41,514 nucleotides of DNA from Beroe ovata (Eukaryota; Ctenophora; Nuda; Beroida; Beroidae): contig CAMPET010000020.1 of NCBI GenBank assembly GCA_946803715.1, positions 359,273 to 400,786 of the forward strand, given 5' to 3'. Positions within the stretch are counted from its first letter, which is position 1. Every line of letters starts with the position of its first letter. The notes beneath the pieces are model-generated. The model was not told the origin of the DNA. It made no database searches and saw nothing but the letters and a program-made list of their open reading frames with translations. The position numbers were made by a program, and so were the translations under genes. Of the stretch, positions 21,077 through 32,169 are shown one piece after another.

Positions 21077-23975
21077 ATGCTAAGGCTTGGAATGGCTGCT
21101 GAAAATGAAGGTGCCCGTTTCAATAAGCTCCTATACTTTGACAACTTTGAAGAGCTGCCTAAAAATGCTATGTTTTTCAGGTAAGTGATGAACAGTTTAC
21201 AGTCTTGATCATGCTACCTAAACTTAAAACGTTTGTTATGTGCTATGTTATATTGATTTGCCTTTTGCAGGTCAGCTATCATTGATGAATTTCGGCTAAA
21301 TGATACTCTAACTGGGGGAAGAGTTAGAGCTCCAGTTCACAATTCCAATGATATCATGGGTTGGTGGAGCACATCAAGCTTTTATCTGTTTTCATATCTT
21401 TGTGTCACTACTTTGCAGATTTTAAGACAGTGAATGTTAACCTATGCTATGTTTCAGACAGTGGAATTCGTAATAAGGTTCTGATTGAGCACCCAACCCA
21501 ACCAGTCAGTTTTGTCATCTACAAAACTGCAGAACGTGCTGAGTCAAATATGTTGGATAGGAGATTACTCTATGTGGAGAATAGGAACAGGCTACCAATT
21601 CCTGTATGGTGCAAGTGGATTGTGGAAGGTAAATTTTTTCTAGACAGAGGGGCATGGAAGTTATAAATAACTACATGGATTAGGGATACTGAAACTGATG
21701 TTACTTTCAGATGACCGGTTCCAATACTTTATGTTACTGTTGATCATTGGAAATTCTGTGGTCATGGGCCTTCAGTCAGGTAAAATGTCAGGAGAAGGAT
21801 TAGAGTTTTTATTCTTCTAAATTCTATTGTAACTATTGTAAGTAATCTCCCAATTTTTCAGAACTCCCTTCCACCCCATCCATTTATACACACATTCAAT
21901 CTGTACTCAGTATGTTTGATCTCTTTTCACTGTACATGTTTATTCTGGAAATTCTGCTCAAATGGGTTGACAATTTCGTGGATTTCTGGTCAAGTGGCTG
22001 GAATATATTTGATTTTCTTGTCACTGTCGTGGTATGTTGAACTATGAATCACTAATTCCCATTCACCTACAATGTAGAATTGGATTCTATTGTCTTCACG
22101 TTTCACAAAGATAGGATGGTACTCAACTCAATAACTCAACAGTATTTTTTCAGTCTGCCATTCCGGAGATGTTACACCTGTTTGTTCGGCGAGACAACAA
22201 CCATGTTGTGTCCGAGGTTGCTAACTACATCAGGACTTTTAAAATTCTCAGATCTCTCAAAATGGTAGAACGCTTACTGTCAATATCATATCTTCCCAGA
22301 ATTGTTGGTATATCTGACTCATCACTATGACAATTATTCAATCTTTCAATTGGCAAATGGCAATTCTCAGATCGCTAGATTTGGTAGTTTGAAGATCATT
22401 GTGATGACCATACTCCAAGCATTCCAATCCATGGTGTTCATTCTGGTTCTGCTACTGTCCATTGCTTACATTTTCGCTATCATGGCAGTTGTGTTCTTCA
22501 AAACAGATAACCCCGACTTGGATGAATTCTATGGAGCATTTGAGTGAGTGCCACTTCTTTCCTTTGAGAACACGAAAATAGATTCACTATAATTTGTCTC
22601 ATTCCGAATATAGACTTCCCTAAGGGTCAATGAGTTTATAGTGATGTTTATGTAACTCATGAGGACGTCTCTTGAAATGTTGAAATGTAGCGGTAACAGT
22701 AGCTTGCTTTCCAATCGTCACATAACATTGTTACATCACACCTATTCGGTGCCCAAATTTCACTCGGCTTCGTCTCGAAAAATATGGCCAAATACGCACC
22801 TCATAGGTGTGATGTAACAGTATATTATCTGACGATTTCACTTACATGAAATTTGCAATTGATTGAAAAACAGACTTGTTATCAACTCATGAAATCACTG
22901 TAAATAACACTGCTAAAACTTCAGTAATCTGTACCGGGCCATGATCACGCTATTCCAACTCTTCACCATGGACCAATGGTACTACCTTCTACAGAAACTG
23001 TGGATTGACAACAATAAGTTTGAGTCAACACTCTACATCATACTTTGGGTCCTGTTCGGGTCTTTCATCTTCAAAAACATCTTCGTCGGTATTATGGGTA
23101 AGTTTTGTAATGAATCAATTTTCCTAATCAAGCTGAAGAACGTTAATTAATAATTAATATGCGTGTGAAAAAATGTCTTGCTGGAAACCTGAAGGCTGAA
23201 CGGTGGTCCAACTTTCAGTGAACAACTTTCAAGACATTTCACGAGAAATAACCACTGAACAAGACCAAGCACTAGCTGAAGAGGCGAAAGAATTGGCACG
23301 TCTCGAGTTGATAGAGGAGCTGAATGAGCAGAATGAGCAAGCGACGGAAGAAGCGAAGAGAGTGGGACGATTACCGACCGTGATCAGCGAGCATTCGTAT
23401 GTTTCGGGGAAAAATTGCTATGTATTTTATTATTAGATTTTGCCGCCATGATCGAACGATACAAATTAAATTGATAGAAGTATCAAAGCACAAATGATCA
23501 TCAAAATTCCACAATAAGTTCAATTCCACACAGGAAGGAAGGCGGTGACTTGCATAGAAGTGATAGTGAAGCTGAATGGGAGAAAATGTTGGAGGCTAAC
23601 ATGGAAATGTTGGACGACCCTAGCAAACTGCCTGAGGTGGCTTGGCCAAAAGAGTTACTCTACAGGTACCCTCTCTTAATTTCAGAGATCGTTGTATGAA
23701 CTTATGGTATGTATGAACTTAGATTTTATGGATAATGCCCGCTTCTATCGGAAAATAGGTACTACATTGTTATGGAGAAGATTGCATTGAACATACAAGA
23801 ACAGGAAGAATTGCAGCAACTTGCAGGTATACTATACCTAGAGCTCATTAAGCCCTGAATTGATATATCTACAATCCTATTTCCTTAGTCATTCACAAAT
23901 TTTCATTACTTCTCAATTCTGAAATATCACTTTTTTTTCGCAGCGTACGCTCTGTTGACTCTCAATGACTTCTAG
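21077..23975 (+). CDS. CATSPER2: CatSper2 cation channel alpha subunit of sperm
   Basis: Twelve exons: 21077-21180, 21271-21359, 21458-21628, 21711-21779, 21862-22031, 22154-22264, 22371-22543, 22925-23097, 23219-23396, 23534-23665, 23759-23826, 23944-23975. All phases agree; 489 residues (human 530). One six-TM domain of the tetrameric pH- and voltage-gated Ca2+ channel of the sperm tail. S4 carries spaced Arg/Lys (IRTFKILRSLKM...ARFGSLK, about 226-248). The pore filter is T-M-D-Q-W at 310-314, fitting the CatSper TxDxW rule. After S6 come NNFQDI and a Glu/Ala-rich coiled coil (about 355-415). The C-terminus (EWEKMLEANMEML, WPKELLYRYY, LNDF) aligns with the end of human CATSPER2, which separates it from CatSper1, 3 and 4. 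The start could also be the next in-frame ATG at 21092. The first exon is the least conserved. Confidence 0.93.
22713..22837. mobile_element. Small MITE-like element in CatSper2 intron 7
   Basis: About 30-bp terminal inverted repeats: left AATCGTCACATAACATTGTT then ACATCACACCTAT, right ATAGGTGTGATGTAAC through TGACGATT. Total length is about 125 bp with no coding capacity. The centre holds TTCACTCGGCTTCGTCTCGA. It is typical of a non-autonomous DNA transposon remnant. Confidence 0.75.
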
Positions 23976-24349
23976 ATGCTGGATCACTAATTCACTTCAT
24001 TTTCAAGTTAATTCATTGTGTAATTTGTTAATAGTTCTGTAAGCTTACTATCATAATCAATCAATATATTTTGGACTCGTTTTATTTTGTGCCATTGTCT
24101 CAGCTATTTAATGAAATGTTCGTATGGCGCGAGCAACTTTTTATAGAACTCGTTAGCAGCTACCGTATCAGAAACAGATTGACGCGCGGCGCGCACGGAT
24201 TTTCGTGGCTTTTCATTCGGTCCACTCATACTCCAGTCACATAACTTTCCAGTTTGCATGGTGGACTCAATTGCAATTGTAATAACGGACTTCTTCTTCA
24301 TGAACCACTCCTTTAGCTTGATGTTTTGATCCTGTGAAGTGTTTGAGAA
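23976..24349. other. Short CatSper2-aquaporin spacer
   Basis: 374 bp separating two same-strand genes. It should contain the CatSper2 3' UTR (AATCAATATATTTTGG near 24056) and the aquaporin promoter. A 94-residue minus-strand frame here overlaps aquaporin exon 1 and is not believed. A GACGCGCGGCGCGCAC patch lies at 24180-24196. Confidence 0.5.
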
Positions 24350-25776
24350 ATGAAGAGTGGAGAAGATCAGGCTTACTATGAACAACACTTTGGATCAGCA
24401 TCGATCTTTACTCTCACATTTGCTATTGGAATTGCTACCGAATTAGTAGGTCGGTAAACACTTAACCTAGGTTTTTACTAAACCTAGGAAGTGTCGAAAG
24501 CTCAGCGATCTTCATATTTCAAGATTTAGATTTGCTGGCTCAAGTGTAACCCCGCATATACCCAACCACCCGTATTCACTATTCAGCTATCTAATAACAA
24601 AACATCCCACTTTTTACCAGGGACATTCCTGATCAATGTTTTGGGTCTCTGTGTCTGCATGTTGTTATCCAGCAAGGAGCATAACGTGGGAGTGCTCAGC
24701 GTGGGGACAGCGTTCGGTCTCGCTCTCTTGACTGTTACCACGGTAATGATTTGGGAGCTAAAGCCATAATCCAAGTTTTGTTCGAATCCAATCATAGATT
24801 CAGAAAAAACGCAAAAGATTGAACTTTTAGTTGTATGATTGGACAGAAACCGTACTCACTGGATTACCGAAATTTCATATGGTTTCGGCGAGAATTCGAC
24901 ATTACTAAATAAATCATCTTCTCAGATGCTCCACGGAAAGGGTAGCTGTCACTTCAACCCCGCTGTCTCCTTCTCCTCTCTTTTCCTTGGTCACGTGACT
25001 CTGATCTGGTGTCTTGCAGCAGTGCTGGTTCAAATAGTTGCTGCAACCATTGCGGCAGCATCGCTCCGCCTTGCTTTCGGCGATCTATGGGATGCTAAGG
25101 CTATGACTGTTTCTGTGCCAAGTGGTAAGATCTGCGATTCATGTTCATAGTCATACTGCGACGTTTTCCGTGAATTATCAATACAGATTCCAACTCCATG
25201 GTTATTTTATGGCGATTTGTTGAATTTTTCGTGATTTATCCCAGATTTGACGGCGATGTCGGTTTTTGTGTGTGAGTTTATCGGATCCCTACTCATCCTT
25301 TGCTCAAGGAGTGTTCCATTCGAGAACACGATGACCAGGAACTACTTTGTTGCCACAGCAACAACTATTGCTATTACAGTTTTTGTAAGTAGGTTCATAG
25401 ATTAAAAAACATGCCTTCCTGAACCTCGACGGATTTCTCCCAAAATCACATGCAAATTTGAAGCTGATGATGTTCTCCAGATTCCCTACAGTGGCGGAGC
25501 TCTCAATCCGGCCAGGGCGATAGGGCCCTCCTTCAGTTACCGCATGACTGAGACAATACCACCAAATTTCTGGGTGAGTCAACAGATGGTTCAACTTAAT
25601 AGAAGTCATGTTACTGAATGTCATGGTAACGTCACTCAATGTTATGGTAACGTCACTGAATGTCATGGTTACGTCACTGATTCTCGCAGGTGTACTGGGT
25701 GGGTCCGATCGCTGCCTCGGCCGTGTCTGTGTGCCTGTTGCTCTGCGGAGTTCTACATCGTGGAGATCTCGTTTGA
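24350..25776 (+). CDS. Aquaporin (MIP family channel)
   Basis: Six exons: 24350-24449, 24621-24742, 24926-25124, 25245-25384, 25481-25573, 25690-25776; 246 residues. A tetrameric membrane channel for water or small neutral solutes. Six TM helices and both pore signatures are present: NPA at 85-87 (CHFNPAVS) and NPAR at 196-199 (GGALNPARAIGPS). By spacing to AQP1, the aromatic/arginine filter would be Phe65, Ile184, Gly193 and Arg199. AQP1 has His at the second position; Ile there is a feature of AQP8, so permeation of ammonia or peroxide as well as water is possible (inference). No glyceroporin Asp follows the second NPAR. Exon 1 was found by frame: MKSGEDQAYYEQHFG, then TM1. The first donor is GTCGGT, slightly weak. 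It ends with a short HRGDLV tail. Confidence 0.92.
25604..25682 (+). repeat. 21-bp tandem repeat in aquaporin intron 5
   Basis: Three and a half units of GTCATGGTAACGTCACTGAAT with single-base changes run almost up to the exon 6 acceptor. Each unit contains ACGTCA, a CRE-half-like string, probably by chance. Confidence 0.9.
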
Positions 25777-26054
25777 TTGGCTAGTGATTCAGGAGGGAAC
25801 AGCAAGCTGATCAACAGGTAATAGCCAATTTTTCCGAGCTCCAGTCAATCAATTTCTCCAAATTTCATTCATTTCGTTTAATCAACTTTCACTTCTTCGT
25901 CAGAAACATTAAACCAGGCTTCCTTTTCACTCGAAAATATGAAAATACAAAGCACAAAATATTATCGTAATGAAAAACATCGTTTGCCATAAGATCTTAG
26001 ATCATAAGATTATTGCATATGAAAATTTCGTAACAAAATGGGTAGGTAAATCCT

Positions 26055-29000
26055 TTAGCTCGATTCCTTATCTGATGTTTCGGTTTCTCGATCACGATTA
26101 CTGCGATCACGATTACCACGATCACCCTTATTAGCCAGGACATCAGAGTCTGTTACCGATTCCATTGTATCCGATATCGTTCTCTTACACTTAGCACGTC
26201 TGTTTTGGAACCAGGTCTGAACTGAAATAGTTATCGGAATTCAGTACCTACTCTGTTTTAGCAAACACGATTAAATAGACTTATTGTTTTACCGTGGCTG
26301 CGGGCGCTTGCCAGCGCCTTAATAACTGCCTACACTCGCTGGTAGGATTTTATCCTTGGCGAGAGATACCAACAGGGAAAAGGTTGATGTTTCTAGCAAC
26401 TATCATGATAACGATGAAGAACTTTATAATTCCCAATCTGGCGCGCAACGCATGACTCAGACTCAGGATTTCAATTAAAACCGGGAACAGGATCAGGACT
26501 CACGGCTTCTTTACTTCTTTATCGGTTTATGAATCGCTCGGATACCGACTTAATCAATGGTATATTAATGTAAGTTTTAATCGAAATGTGTGAGTCTCAT
26601 TTCAATCACAGTGATCTGTAATTAGGTAATTTAACGTACACACACGCCGTGCCAGTCTTGATAAGTAGCATATGACCGCTGATTTATGCAATGTGAGGTG
26701 AAATTGATATTTTAAAAGGTTTATAATATGGTGAAAACATGACTTTACCCCCAAAAATACATTAAGATTCATGTCTCATCACACGGAAAATCATCCGCAC
26801 TGCAAACACTAATTCGGATCAATTTGAAAATACCCATCGAGGGAAAAAGAGTGTATTGTTGGAAAGTTTTGCTCCAAGCCCCCCTCCCCAAGAATTATTG
26901 ATCATGCTCCCTACTCAAACTTGACGAAATGCTCCCAATATTATAATGACCTCCAAACACCCACTTAGCAATATCCACTCTGCTGCCCCCTCTAATTTGT
27001 TTATTTTTGAAGGGGATCGATTCAGGCAGCTAATTGCTACCCATTCATCTCCCTCTCCATTATGATGCTTTGGAACACTTTACCGCGAGCAATATGCCTC
27101 TCTTTCCATCATGAGCAATTCATTACACATGGTACCTATATAATATTTATATTGATGAGTCGTCTTCTTCAGAGTCGGTATGAGAGTTATAGCATGATTC
27201 ATGGAGTGTGTGTGTGTGTGTGTGTGNNNNNNNNNNNNNNNNNNNNNNNNNNNNNNNNNNNNNNNNNNNNNNNNNNNNNNNNNNNNNNNNNNNNNNNNNN
27301 NNNNNNNNNNNNNNNNNNNNNNNNNNNNNNNNNNNNNNNNNNNNNNNNNNNNNNNNNNNNNNNNNNNNNNNNNNNNNNNNNNNNNNNNNNNNNNNNNNNN
27401 NNNNNNNNNNNNNNNNNNNNNNNNNNNNNNNNNNNNNNNNGTGTGTGCGTGTGTGTGTGTGCGTGTGTGTGTGTGAGGCAACTCCATCAACTATAATAAA
27501 TACAATGCTTTTTGCTACTTATGCCGGTCAAACCAATCATCTTCATTCTTCAGTCAGTCAACACAGTGTTGGTATTTGGGGTCCCAAGTTATAACACACA
27601 GAATGACTAAACTAAAAGATGGTTGTTATGGTTATTATCTGATATGATCTTGTTTCTCAGAACAAGTCAAACACTCCCATCTCAAGCACTCCCGAGCTAG
27701 CGTTAACCGCAACGACCGCAACTACACTTATCATGTCACGTGAGATGCTAATCACCAATTAGCGACGTTAGGAAAAGGCGGAAAGCCGGATTAATTTAAT
27801 TGCCTGCTCGGGTCAATTATCAAATTTAGATCGGGGAGAAGGCCGATTATCGGATTATCGATAATAAGTGATCCTTACTTCGTCGATAATGAGTAAAGCA
27901 AGCCGATGTGACCAGGTGTGATTGGTGACGTGTCAGCCAATAGGAAGCTCGGATTGATGCTCACGTGATCAATTACACATGTTGGTGTCTCCAGCGTTAC
28001 TTGAGCTGAGAAGTTGCTCACAGCCCGCATTAGGAACGTGGTGAAGTAGGTGGTTAAATGAGCAAACACCCGTGCTGTCACGTGACTTTCACCAACCAAT
28101 GGGCGGATAGTTTAGATATGTTCTAAATCCAGGCAGACTTGTATTCTGATATTTCAAAGTGATCAAACTCCGCTCCCTGTCTCTTCCTAGCAGATTATAG
28201 GCGATCACTTAACCCATTCCAGCGTTTAGATAAGTGTTTAATTACATGATCGGGTAATGCTGGTGACAAGACGTGTTTAACACGAGATTAATGCGCAAAT
28301 TTCCCGTCAAATACGGAGTTTACTCGCGAAGAATTTCCGAGGGCAAGAACGGTCTGGGGTGCAAACGAAAGTGTCTTGAAACAAAAAAAGATAAACCCCA
28401 TCTTAACCGCTACATTTTCTCTAGGAAAACAGTCCACTCATAGCCAATATCGGAAAATGAAAGGGGGGGTTCTACTTACCCTGAGTTTCATTGAGGTTCA
28501 GCAGGAATGCCGTCTCCCGTCTCTTGTGAGGTGATAGATAGTGTTGTTGTTGGAAGAGAGACTCAAGTGCCATGAGTTGGAGCTTGGTGAATATTGTCCG
28601 TACACGACGCTGCGATGTTCCGTTCTTCGTTGTGTAGGGGGTGAGCAGTTCCTGGTATCCTAGGAGACAGTGGTTAAGTTGCTGGGGAGACAGCAACATA
28701 TGGTCATGTTGCTATAAGGTAGCAACATATGGTCATGTTGCTATGGAGATAGCAACATATTGCTATGGTAGTAATCGCGGTGAATGCTGGCTCGGTTAAA
28801 ATGCATGAATTATACCGTGTGTTATCTATGTGAGGGAATGAACATTGAACAAGCAAAATGTCATGCATACCCAGTACCCACGTTATAAATGTGAATATTT
28901 TAAATTTTGTTTATTCAGTTACTAGTAAGTTAGAAAGGAACCTCATCGCCAAAGTCACTCACAAATAGCAAACATATTACACAGTCAGATCTGTTGTTGA

Positions 29001-29934
29001 ATATTCATGATTTGTTTGATTTGATCTAATTGGCTACTATTTTTCAGGACGATCACAATAAACAAGAAGACTGATTCTACTGGATCGTAAACCGAATCTG
29101 GAGTCCCTTATCACTTGAACACTGGCGGGACACAGTGAACTTTTCATTTTGATGTTGGTTCACATCAGAAATATTTTGTGAGACACTATGGACGTGTGGT
29201 GCACTACAGAGACACCTATTCCCCAACTTACGGTCTGCATATTTGCCAAAGTGAGACGTTAGCTGAGCGTACGGGGACAGCCCCAAGGAATAGAGACTCC
29301 CAAGTGCAGCTGAAAACGGGAATTGTGTCAGAAAAACCGTAATACATAGTTCTCTGTTCAGTAAATCAGTCATCAAAACAAGAAAATTACTTGGAAATTC
29401 TCAAACGAGGAGCCAGAAGGCCCTACGTGGCGGATTTCTGAGCATTTCTCTGCCACTTACCGGTTGCTTGGGCCGATGTTAGTGGTGCTTGCGAAGGCAG
29501 GAATGTTGGTAGACTTGATGCTGATAACCCGGGAGCTATGGGGTCCGAATATCGTGGTAGAGAACTGCTGGTCCAAATTGTTGAGGGTGTACTCAAACCT
29601 AGGTATCAGAGTGGTCAGGCCCTAACTGGAATGGGTATGACCACCACTGGTATGTAATGTGGTGGTTCAGAGTTGCCCTAGCATGCGATTACAACATGAT
29701 GGTCGTAAGACAACCACATTGTGGTTGTTGCTTCTGGTCATCACTAATAACAAAATCAACAACTATCAGCTCTGCTATCTTACCCGGCGAACAGTTAGTG
29801 GAAAATCCCCGTGTACTCATCGGAGAGGTGCTACCCTCCTCTCCTTCTTGCTTCATCTTCCTCAACTGGGAAACTATGTCCTTTTCCGGTTCGAGAATAT
29901 CCGAAATATTGAATGATCTCCTGGCAGTGACCAT
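26055..29934 (-). CDS. NK/ANTP-class homeodomain transcription factor with eh1 motif
   Basis: Five exons: 29934-29784, 29598-29461, 29309-29232, 28659-28480, 26221-26055; all phases agree; 237 residues. A nuclear DNA-binding regulator. The N-terminus has FNISDIL at 8-14, an engrailed-homology-1 (Groucho-binding) type motif, then Ser/Pro-rich exons. The homeodomain is about 139-198: RRVRTIFTKLQLMALE, QQHYLSP, LNLNETQ, and recognition helix VQTWFQNRRAK with Thr185 (47), Trp186 (48), Gln188 (50) and Asn189 (51). An intron splits the homeodomain at position 44/45, as in several NK-like genes. The tail is polar (GNRDRSNRDRETETSD). Thr47 and YLSP suggest the Bar/Bsh, Hex, Tlx or Vent neighbourhood; a family name needs a tree. 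The likely role is transcriptional repression in development. The 2.3-kb last intron holds an assembly gap. Confidence 0.88.
27207..27476. repeat. (TG)n microsatellite with assembly gap (N 27227-27440)
   Basis: A run of 214 Ns is flanked on both sides by GTGTGT and GTGTGCGTGTG. The gap most likely spans an unresolved TG repeat in the last intron of the homeobox gene. Confidence 0.97.
27690..28320. promoter_or_regulatory. Candidate intronic regulatory module of the homeobox gene
   Basis: Within 350 bp the perfect palindrome TCACGTGA occurs three times (27736-27743, 27961-27968, 28078-28085). Also present are TAATTTAATTG (homeodomain-site-like, about 27793), ATCGATAAT/CGATTATCGGATTATCG strings and GTGACGTGTCA. 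A fourth TCACGTGA is at 30073-30080 in the upstream region. Clustering in the only long intron of a developmental gene is suggestive; the function is inference. Confidence 0.35.
28690..28768. repeat. AGCAACATATGGTCATGTTGCTAT tandem palindromic repeat
   Basis: Two full 35-40-bp units and a shortened third (AGCAACATATTGCTATGG) lie 31 bp beyond the acceptor side of the homeobox exon 28659-28480. Each unit is itself a near-palindrome (AGCAACAT...ATGTTGCT) and could form a hairpin near the branch region. Confidence 0.88.
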
Positions 29935-30625
29935 GATGCAAAGGAACGTGACGTGATGAGGGAACGAGTGTCAAACATTAACCGGGAGAATTTGCTCAAG
30001 TGTTGGAGAGCGCGGGTTTTGCCCTCGCGTGACACTCAGTCACGTTACGGGGTCGCGTGCCTTGCTAACTTGTCACGTGACACGCGCGCGTGATCCCCAT
30101 ACGTCCATTTATTCCTTGCCGCAATGACCACGTGTCCCGATTTAATTGTAATGACCCTTAAATCTCTTTCAATTGGCAATAAGATAAGTGGACACGGACC
30201 CCAGTTAAAATGGAAATAATCCCCATTAGATTGAGCCCTGTTTTTCTTTATTTTGGGTAATTTCAGTATTGGAGCCGAAGGAACCCACGGTTTAAATCAA
30301 TCTTTGTGCTCTGGCACGGTACGATTCGGATAATTAGTTAATTTGACGATTGCCTTTTGAGATATGGCACGTTTCGCACACCTTGTTTGTAAGCGTCAAA
30401 GAGAAATGGTAACATTGCCATGTAGTGACACACAGATGATTTGACATTGAATTTTTGGGTACAATGCAAACTCTTATTTTCACCATAACTTCATGATTGA
30501 TAAGATTATAAATCTTTTGTATAAATCGAAGCACTATACTATTCATCATCAAACTAAACCATTGAGTTCTACTTGTCAAATAACACAAACACAGAAAAGA
30601 AGATAAAAACCGATTCTAAAGATTC
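29935..30625. other. Homeobox upstream region
   Basis: Between the Protor stop and the homeobox start, both minus strand. It holds CpG-rich GTGACACGCGCGCGTGATC and E-box palindromes TCACGTGA (30073) and CCACGTGT (30128), plausible promoter elements. No further gene is seen. Confidence 0.45.
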
Positions 30626-31686
30626 TCAGTACTGTTGAAGATTGTTCTTGGCGTTAAAGAGGTTGATATAAGGCTCTACAACCAATGAACAGAGATCACA
30701 AATTCTCTTCTGGTTCTCTGATGATATGTCAGTGTTTGAGTTGGCCAGGTTACCTGAAAACACGAAGTTGATGTTGCACGAGCTATCAACGGATGCGCGC
30801 GCAGCCAATCAGAATTAAATCTACGCGCACGCGCTGTGTGAAATACGTGATAACTGATCTCAGCGCGCGAAATTGTCTGTGAAAAAGTCTCCGCGCGTGC
30901 CACAAATGTGATATCGCCACACAATGTCACAAAGAAGTCACACCCGTTCATTCACGAACATCTGGTTTCACTTACCCAAAACTAGTAGCATTTGGATAAT
31001 GCTCCTTGGAATTTCATACTCCCGACTCTTGACAACATCTTGAATGACTTCCTCGATATCAGTATTCAGCACCACTTCGTCTCTGAACTGCTCCAGTGTT
31101 ATTCGCTCCACTCTACTATCCTTGTCATTCAGATGCTTTATATTCGCGAATATCAACTGAAATGCGATATTCAAAAAAATCAAATACGGAATTTGACAAA
31201 GCAAGCCCCAGAAAGTATTCGAATAAGTTTACCTGCAGCGTAGGTATTATTTCGCGCATGAATTCGAGCCACAATTCACCCAAATTGTACAGCAAATCAG
31301 CGCCTCTGTCTTTATTGAGATGTCTTAAGTCTCTGAGTAGACAACTCATACCATCCTTCATCAGTGTATTCCTATATTCTGCGAATAGAGTTCTGCTAAT
31401 TAGAGTTCTGCTAATTAGAGTTCCAATTAATTGATTCAATTACTTATCGAGGAGTGTTAATCATTTCTATCATAATGGCGGTGGAAGAAGTATGGGTTTT
31501 ACCTAGGGATAATGTGATGTCATTTTCATGCCCCACAAACTCCATAAGACATCTACTGAGCTTGCTCAATTGTAACTCCTTCAATTTCTTCTCCTTGAAC
31601 AACTGATGAACCCTGGAGAGAAATGCAGTCACATTTGTGTAGATATCAGCGTTATTCTTCAATAGATCAAACGACAGCCTTATCAT
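30626..31686 (-). CDS. PRR5L: Protor (PRR5/PRR5L-like) HbrB-domain subunit of TORC2
   Basis: Four coding exons: 31686-31503, 31378-31233, 31156-30976, 30753-30626; 212 residues, phases agree. Protor binds Rictor in mTOR complex 2 and helps it act on SGK/AKT kinases. Matching blocks to human PRR5 are MKDGMSCLLRDL, LGELWLEFMREIIPTLQ, LEQFRDEVVLNTDIEEVI, IPRSIIQMLLVLG and the end CSLVVEPYINLF (human VVSPYLG). The disordered C-terminal ~200 residues of vertebrate PRR5 are absent, so this is essentially the HbrB core. The start ATG is preceded in the same exon by an in-frame TAG and, 21 nt upstream, by a strong acceptor (TTCATTTCAG), so a 5' UTR intron or trans-splice site is likely. It cannot be assigned to PRR5 or PRR5L. 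Intron 3 has a GCGCGC-rich patch (30795-30895). Confidence 0.88.
31380..31430. repeat. Duplicated intron end AATTAGCAGAACTCT in Protor intron 1
   Basis: The 15-bp unit GAGTTCTGCTAATTA (plus strand) is repeated in tandem with a third variant at the real acceptor. On the minus strand each unit ends in AG, creating extra possible 3' splice sites just upstream of exon 2. Confidence 0.85.
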
Positions 31687-32169
31687 GCTTTCATCCTACA
31701 TACTTTTCTGAAATGAATGTCCAGTTTGCATCTGTATTGTAAAAGGACATTCTCACTTCTTTAATGTCTTAATGCGCTACATTCTACATGAAGCATTGGA
31801 TGTTAACAAATCTCTATGTCGTTCAATATGGACCTATTTCATAGTAGATATGAAGAATGAACTTTAAATCATTGGTAATTGGACCAGGAAAATTGGAGTA
31901 GAAAACATCGCAGAATCGGTAGAATGAATTCTGATCAATGTATCGTCATGCTTTTAGCACGAATAAATTACGTTACTACGTTAGTAATCGTCTAGTAAAC
32001 AATCTGTACAATTAGTTTCCACCTAATCTGCTGAAAATAAACAAAAAATCACTCCTGTACATGCCTGGGTAATAATTAAAGAACAAAATCAAATCCTTGG
32101 TTTTAAATATTGCCTGCAATGAATAAAAGAAAAAAGAAAATCTGAGTCCCCTATTCAAATTGAGAAAAA
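31687..32169. other. NHL gene - Protor spacer
   Basis: AT-rich 483 bp between two same-strand (minus) genes. No coding exon recognised. A pyrimidine tract and CAG at 31720-31708 (minus) define a 5' UTR acceptor for Protor. Confidence 0.5.

Noticed and set aside
24104-24388. 94-residue minus frame with signal-like start
   Set aside because: Antisense to aquaporin exon 1, no similarity recognised, and no splice or promoter support.
25304-25666. 120-residue minus frame over aquaporin
   Set aside because: Antisense to the NPA exon and the 21-bp repeat.
27062-27594. Frames spanning the N gap
   Set aside because: Made of gap and TG repeat.
29657-29956. Plus-strand frames
   Set aside because: Antisense to homeobox exon 1.
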